Assembly (NCBI GenBank): GCA_009380025.1
Contig: WHSP01000030.1
Coordinates: 1-36,355, forward strand
Length of the DNA: 36,355 nt
Direction of reading: 5' to 3'
Origin: Gemmatimonas sp.
GTDB lineage: Bacteria; Gemmatimonadota; Gemmatimonadetes; Longimicrobiales; Longimicrobiaceae
The notes beneath the pieces are model-generated. The model ran no database searches, was not told the origin of the DNA, and saw only the letters and a program-made list of their open reading frames with translations. Positions 33,263-36,355 of the stretch are shown here, piece after piece (position 1 is the first letter of the stretch; the number at the start of each line of letters is the position of its first letter). The position numbers and the translations under genes are program-made.

Positions 33263-34123
33263 TCAGACTCCCCGGGTGAAGAGACCGGTCGGGCGGAAGG
33301 CCAGGACGACGACCAGTACCGCGAAGGCGATCAGCTGCGAAAAGGACGAGGAGATGTACGTGCCGCCGAGCACCTCGACGAGGGCAAGCAGGTATCCGCC
33401 TACGACGGCTCCCGGAATGCTGCCCATCCCCCCGAGGATGATGATGACGAAGGCCTTCAAGTTGACCGCCTCACCCATCGTTGGGGAGATCAGGTTCAGA
33501 GGCGCGACCAGAGCGGCGGCAAAGGCGGCGAGCGCGGCTGAGATCGCGAATGTGAGCATCGCAATCTTTCGCGTATCGATCCCCACGAGCAACGCGCCCG
33601 CTCGGTCCTGAGCCATCGCCTCGATCGCCGCGCCCGTGGTCGTCCTCTTGAGGAAGAGAGATAGGCCGATCATCACGGCGACGGCCGCCACGATCACGAG
33701 CAGTCGTTGCGTAGCCACGGGGAGGCCGAACAGCACAACCGTCCCCGAGAACGGCGACGGAAGGCGCCGAAACTCGGCTCCCCACGCGAGTTGCGCTCCC
33801 GCTTCGAGAAAGAGCAGGACGCCGAGCGCGGCGATCATCGAGTGCAGGCGGGGTGCGTGACGCAGTGGGTTGAACACGACCCGCTCGAGAGCCACGCCGA
33901 TCCCGGCCAGAACGATGACCGCGACGGCAATCGCCCCGATGTAGCCCATCCCGTAGACCACTGCCGCCACGAACGTGATGTACGCCCCGACCATGTACAA
34001 CGCGCCGTGGGCGAAGTTGGGAATCTTGAGCACACCGTAGACGAGTGTCAGCCCGAGGGCGACGAGGCCGTAGATGCTGCCCAGCGCGATCCCGTTCACC
34101 AGCTGCTGAAAGAAGAGAGTCAT
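33263..34123 (-). CDS. livH: Branched-chain amino acid-type ABC transporter permease (LivH)
   Basis: Second inner-membrane permease, 286 residues, about eight helices. It begins FFQQLVNGIALGSIYGLVAL, the LivH hallmark, with LTLVYGVLKIPNFAHGALYM near 30, the EAMAQDRAGALLVGIDTRK cytoplasmic loop around 195, and ILGGMGSIPGAVVGGYLLAL near 245-265. It lies 9 bases after livK and 2 bases before livM, so the operon is compact. Confidence 0.93.
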   Translation of the reverse strand: MTLFFQQLVNGIALGSIYGLVALGLTLVYGVLKIPNFAHGALYMVGAYITFVAAVVYGMGYIGAIAVAVIVLAGIGVALERVVFNPLRHAPRLHSMIAALGVLLFLEAGAQLAWGAEFRRLPSPFSGTVVLFGLPVATQRLLVIVAAVAVMIGLSLFLKRTTTGAAIEAMAQDRAGALLVGIDTRKIAMLTFAISAALAAFAAALVAPLNLISPTMGEAVNLKAFVIIILGGMGSIPGAVVGGYLLALVEVLGGTYISSSFSQLIAFAVLVVVLAFRPTGLFTRGV

Positions 34124-34132
34124 GCGAGTGGG

Positions 34133-35341
34133 CTACTCGACCGGGGCGCCGCGCCCGCTCCTCCGAGGAATCGGAATCGCGGTGTACTCGCCATTCTGGA
34201 TGAAGGCGGTCACTACGTCGCCCGTCAGATGACCCTCCTTCGTCACTGTGTCGTACTCGTACGGCTTCCGATCTTCACTCAGCTGCCGGGCGGCCTCGGT
34301 GAGTTGGCCACGAATTGCCTGGGGGTCGGCCACCGTGCCTGCTAGCTCCATCGCCTGCGCCACGATGTGCATGCCGAAGTAGTTCAGTGCGACCTCCGAC
34401 GTCGGCAGCCGCTCCCGCCCGAACTTCTCGTGGAACCGCTCCACGAAGCCCACGGTGCCCACGCTGGTGTACGCCTCGAGCGGATACACCCCGACCGACC
34501 CTTCTAGCTCTGTGCGTGGGATGATCTGCTCCATCTCCTCGAACTTCGCCTGGTCCATGACGATGAACCCACCCTCGTAGCCTTGCTGCCGCAAGGCATG
34601 GACGATCAGCGCCGTCGGTTGCGACGGTCCCCCCACGAGGATAACGTCTGGCGCGTCTGCGAGTGTCTGGGTTACCGGGCCGGCAAAGTCTGTGGTGGTG
34701 TTGTAGTCGACGCTGTGATCACCCAGGACCTCTCCCCCCTGACGGCGCCACTCTTCCGTGACCCCCTCGGCCCACGCTCTGCCATACGAGGTGTTGGTGG
34801 GGAGGACGCCTAGCCGGTTCCCGTAGGCTTCCATCGTCGCGCCTACGAACGGCTCGAAATAGCCGTCGTATCGCGGCGGGATCATCAGGGTCAGGGGATT
34901 CGCGGCTTCCAGGATCCGCGGGTCGCTGCTGTAGGCGCTCAGAAGGAACTCAGGCGGGCGCACGCTCATCGGCTGAACTGCCAGGATGCCGCCGACGTGC
35001 GGAACGAAGATCACCGGCGTCCGCGATTGTTGGAGCAGCCGCCGAACGTTGGTGGCGCTCTCGTTCGGCAGATACCGATCGTCCAGCGTCACCAACTCGA
35101 ACCGCACGGCCTGTTCGTTCACTTCGATGTCGCCCGCCTGATTCAGCTCATCGATCGCCATCGTCAAGCCGTTCACGACGTTCTGGCCGTAGAACGCAGC
35201 GCCGCCGCTGAGCGGTCCGCTGAAGCCGATGTTCACGACCTCGGTACCATCCGCATCGGTACCTTCGGAGGCCTCGTCAGAGCATGCTCCGACGGTGACG
35301 ACGATGAGACCTAGCGCGAGCAGACGATGGCTGGAGATCAT
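34133..35341 (-). CDS. livK: Branched-chain amino acid-type ABC transporter substrate-binding lipoprotein (LivK)
   Basis: Periplasmic binding protein of 402 residues that gives the importer its specificity. Lipoprotein leader MISSHRLLALGLIVVTVGAC (C20) is followed by an acidic linker (SEGTDADGTE) and a type I periplasmic-binding fold: VVNIGFSGPLSGGAAFYG, NVVNGLTMAIDELN, later LPTNTSYGRAWAEGV and DVILVGGPSQPTAL. ATG at 35341 was chosen; the frame is open far upstream but without domain sequence. Ligands of this family include leucine-type amino acids, amides, urea and aromatic acids. The adjacent beta-oxidation genes hint at an organic acid or amino-acid-derived substrate but do not prove it. 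Confidence 0.92.
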   Translation of the reverse strand: MISSHRLLALGLIVVTVGACSDEASEGTDADGTEVVNIGFSGPLSGGAAFYGQNVVNGLTMAIDELNQAGDIEVNEQAVRFELVTLDDRYLPNESATNVRRLLQQSRTPVIFVPHVGGILAVQPMSVRPPEFLLSAYSSDPRILEAANPLTLMIPPRYDGYFEPFVGATMEAYGNRLGVLPTNTSYGRAWAEGVTEEWRRQGGEVLGDHSVDYNTTTDFAGPVTQTLADAPDVILVGGPSQPTALIVHALRQQGYEGGFIVMDQAKFEEMEQIIPRTELEGSVGVYPLEAYTSVGTVGFVERFHEKFGRERLPTSEVALNYFGMHIVAQAMELAGTVADPQAIRGQLTEAARQLSEDRKPYEYDTVTKEGHLTGDVVTAFIQNGEYTAIPIPRRSGRGAPVE

Positions 35342-35483
35342 CGTGGGTTCCCGCGAGGTAAGAGTTCGACACGGCGGATCGCCGTTTGGGGGAGACGAAC
35401 GGGGGATGATGCGATGCGCTCGCGGCATAGCGGCGCCGGCTCGAGCGGGACGGAAGCCGTTGCGCGCACGGAGTATGGCGGTC

Positions 35484-35496
35484 CGAACAATGTTCG
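35484..35496. promoter_or_regulatory. Palindromic operator candidate at the livK transcription start
   Basis: CGAACA-A-TGTTCG, a perfect 13-base palindrome. It covers the expected start of transcription from the livK promoter candidate at 35504-35532, so a bound protein would block it. It resembles the Gram-positive LexA box but has a 3-base rather than 4-base centre, so the regulator is unknown. Confidence 0.45.
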
Positions 35497-35503
35497 ACCA
35501 TCC

Positions 35504-35532
35504 AGTATCGCGCTCGCTTCCGTCACACGCAA
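35504..35532 (-). promoter_or_regulatory. Candidate sigma70-type promoter of the liv operon
   Basis: On the minus strand TTGCGT (35527-35532) and GATACT (35504-35509) with a 17-base spacer, about 160 bases before the livK start. Nothing else gene-like was found in the divergent 35342-35860 spacer except the tandem duplication at 35715-35756 and the palindrome. Confidence 0.4.
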
Positions 35533-35714
35533 GGAAGCACCTCGGTTCGGCTATTGAAATGTCGCGGCATCGCCGAGTCAACTGCACATGGGTCTGCCTA
35601 CTACTGCCCAGCCGGCCATCCGCCTGGGTACCGGAATCCCGAGCCATTCGTTGGGCGTGGCGTCCTGGTCGTGTGGTGCGGGAATCTTCCCACCCTCCGC
35701 TGACGGCGCCCGTG

Positions 35715-35756
35715 GCCGCCCGCTCCACGGCGTAAGCCGCCCGCTCCACGGCGTAA
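35715..35756 (+). repeat. Perfect 21-base tandem duplication
   Basis: Two head-to-tail copies of GCCGCCCGCTCCACGGCGTAA at 35715-35735 and 35736-35756, about 105 bases upstream of the ECF sigma gene. The 21-base period equals two helical turns, which fits protein binding sites, but recent slippage is the simplest origin. Confidence 0.9.
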
Positions 35757-35860
35757 AATGCGCTCGAGCACACTTCGGGTTATTTTGGGGAAGGTCTGCA
35801 CAGTGTCGACCGATGCGGCGGAGGAGGAGCGCTGTGCCGCACACGTCGAGGGGTCCCGCT

Positions 35861-36355
35861 ATGGCTCATCAGGGAGAAATCACCCGGATACTCGCCGAAC
35901 AGGGCAAGATCGGGCGCGAAGCGCTCGATCAACTGCTGCCGCTCGTCTATCAGGAATTGCGGCGCGTCGCCCACCGTCGCTTGCGACAGGAGCGCGGCGA
36001 TCACACGCTCGCCACTACCGACCTCGTCCATGAAGCCTACCTCAAGCTCGTCGGCCTCGAGCGAATCAAGTGGGAGAACCGGGCACAGTTCTTCGCGCTG
36101 TCTGCCCGGGCGATGCGGCGGATCCTGGTCGACTATGCCGTACGCCGAAAAGCGCAGAAGCGCGGTGGGGGGGGACCCAAGCTGGCATTGAGCGAGGTGA
36201 GCCTGCCGGTCGAACAGAGCGCCGACCAGCTGCTGGCGCTCGACGCCGCGCTCGAGCGCCTGGCCGCGCGCAATCAGCGGCACTGCCGGATCGTGGAGTG
36301 CCGCTACTTCGCGGGGATGAACATCGAGGAAACGGCCGAGGCGCTGGGCGTCTCG
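35861..36355 (+). CDS. ECF sigma factor, TIGR02999-like (3' end cut off by window)
   Basis: Sigma-70 family factor; 165 residues are visible before the window ends. It matches the Sigma70_ECF/TIGR02999 pattern: EITRILAEQGKIGREALDQL at the start, LPLVYQELRRVAHRRLRQER, TTDLVHEAYLKLV (sigma2), FFALSARAMRRILVDYARRR-like segment (here VDYAVRRKAQKRGGG), LDAALERLAARNQRHCRIVECRYFAGM and the helix NIEETAEALGVS of sigma4. About 15-25 residues should be missing. GAGGGG lies 8 bases before ATG 35861. In Gemmatimonadota and Acidobacteriota such factors commonly precede a serine/threonine protein kinase gene, which would lie beyond the window. Confidence 0.92.
   Translation, partial: MAHQGEITRILAEQGKIGREALDQLLPLVYQELRRVAHRRLRQERGDHTLATTDLVHEAYLKLVGLERIKWENRAQFFALSARAMRRILVDYAVRRKAQKRGGGGPKLALSEVSLPVEQSADQLLALDAALERLAARNQRHCRIVECRYFAGMNIEETAEALGVS

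Noticed and set aside
35484-35496. LexA SOS box
   Set aside because: The palindrome CGAACAATGTTCG has a 3-base centre; the known box needs 4, and no DNA repair gene follows.
1-36355. CRISPR arrays, rRNA genes, transposase genes, prophage genes
   Set aside because: Scanned for regular repeats with unique spacers, conserved rRNA segments and integrase or transposase motifs; none seen.

Overview
This is a GC-rich, gene-dense chromosomal window from an aerobic, Gram-negative-type bacterium. Lipoprotein and secreted proteins, a fused cytochrome oxidase subunit I+III, a sigma-factor operon with glycogen-binding (CBM48-type) domains and a terminal sigma factor of the TIGR02999 kind together suggest Gemmatimonadota (Acidobacteriota is the main alternative). 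This placement is an inference from gene content; the window has no rRNA, tRNA or CRISPR array. All genes are described by eye from translated sequence.

Region 1 (1-8427) is a phosphate/polyphosphate block. A PhoB-PhoR type two-component pair (minus strand, kinase cut by the window edge) is followed on the plus strand by a BON-domain protein, an exopolyphosphatase (Ppx/GppA plus HD domain), a decayed metallophosphoesterase fragment, polyphosphate kinase Ppk1, and a translationally coupled NADH-dehydrogenase-like flavoprotein. Region 2 (8592-16699, minus strand) holds a secreted copper monooxygenase-like protein with a cytochrome c motif coupled to an unknown secreted partner, a 600-base gap with a regulated-looking promoter and a possible LytTR remnant, a DUF4382 lipoprotein, a secreted Pro/Gly-rich protein, and a tightly overlapping three-gene operon: anti-sigma-like protein with CBM48, beta-rich secreted protein with CBM48, and an ECF sigma factor.

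Region 3 (16139-17950) has a DUF2269 membrane protein divergent from a TetR regulator with two identical operators between them, and a YciI-like protein. Region 4 (18374-23463) is respiratory: coxB (with a fused cytochrome c), a coxA-coxC fusion, and a divergent two-heme membrane cytochrome c. Region 5 (23682-25197) has a small lipoprotein and a secreted protein whose mature N-terminus is predicted to be histidine, as in lytic polysaccharide monooxygenases. Region 6 (25863-30654) is a catabolic block: zinc alcohol dehydrogenase, FadN-like beta-oxidation fusion and thiolase. Region 7 (30784-35341, minus) is a complete five-gene LivFGMHK-type ABC importer. A truncated ECF sigma factor ends the window.

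Besides genes, the spacers carry an interesting repeat population: two about 190-base, multi-hairpin elements with terminal inverted repeats (one supplies the last codons and stop of the cox fusion gene), a third more distant element of the same plan upstream of the cytochrome genes, three copies of a CATTCCCGC-type palindromic repeat, an AT-rich hairpin of degenerate short repeats before fadN, and a perfect 21-base tandem duplication.
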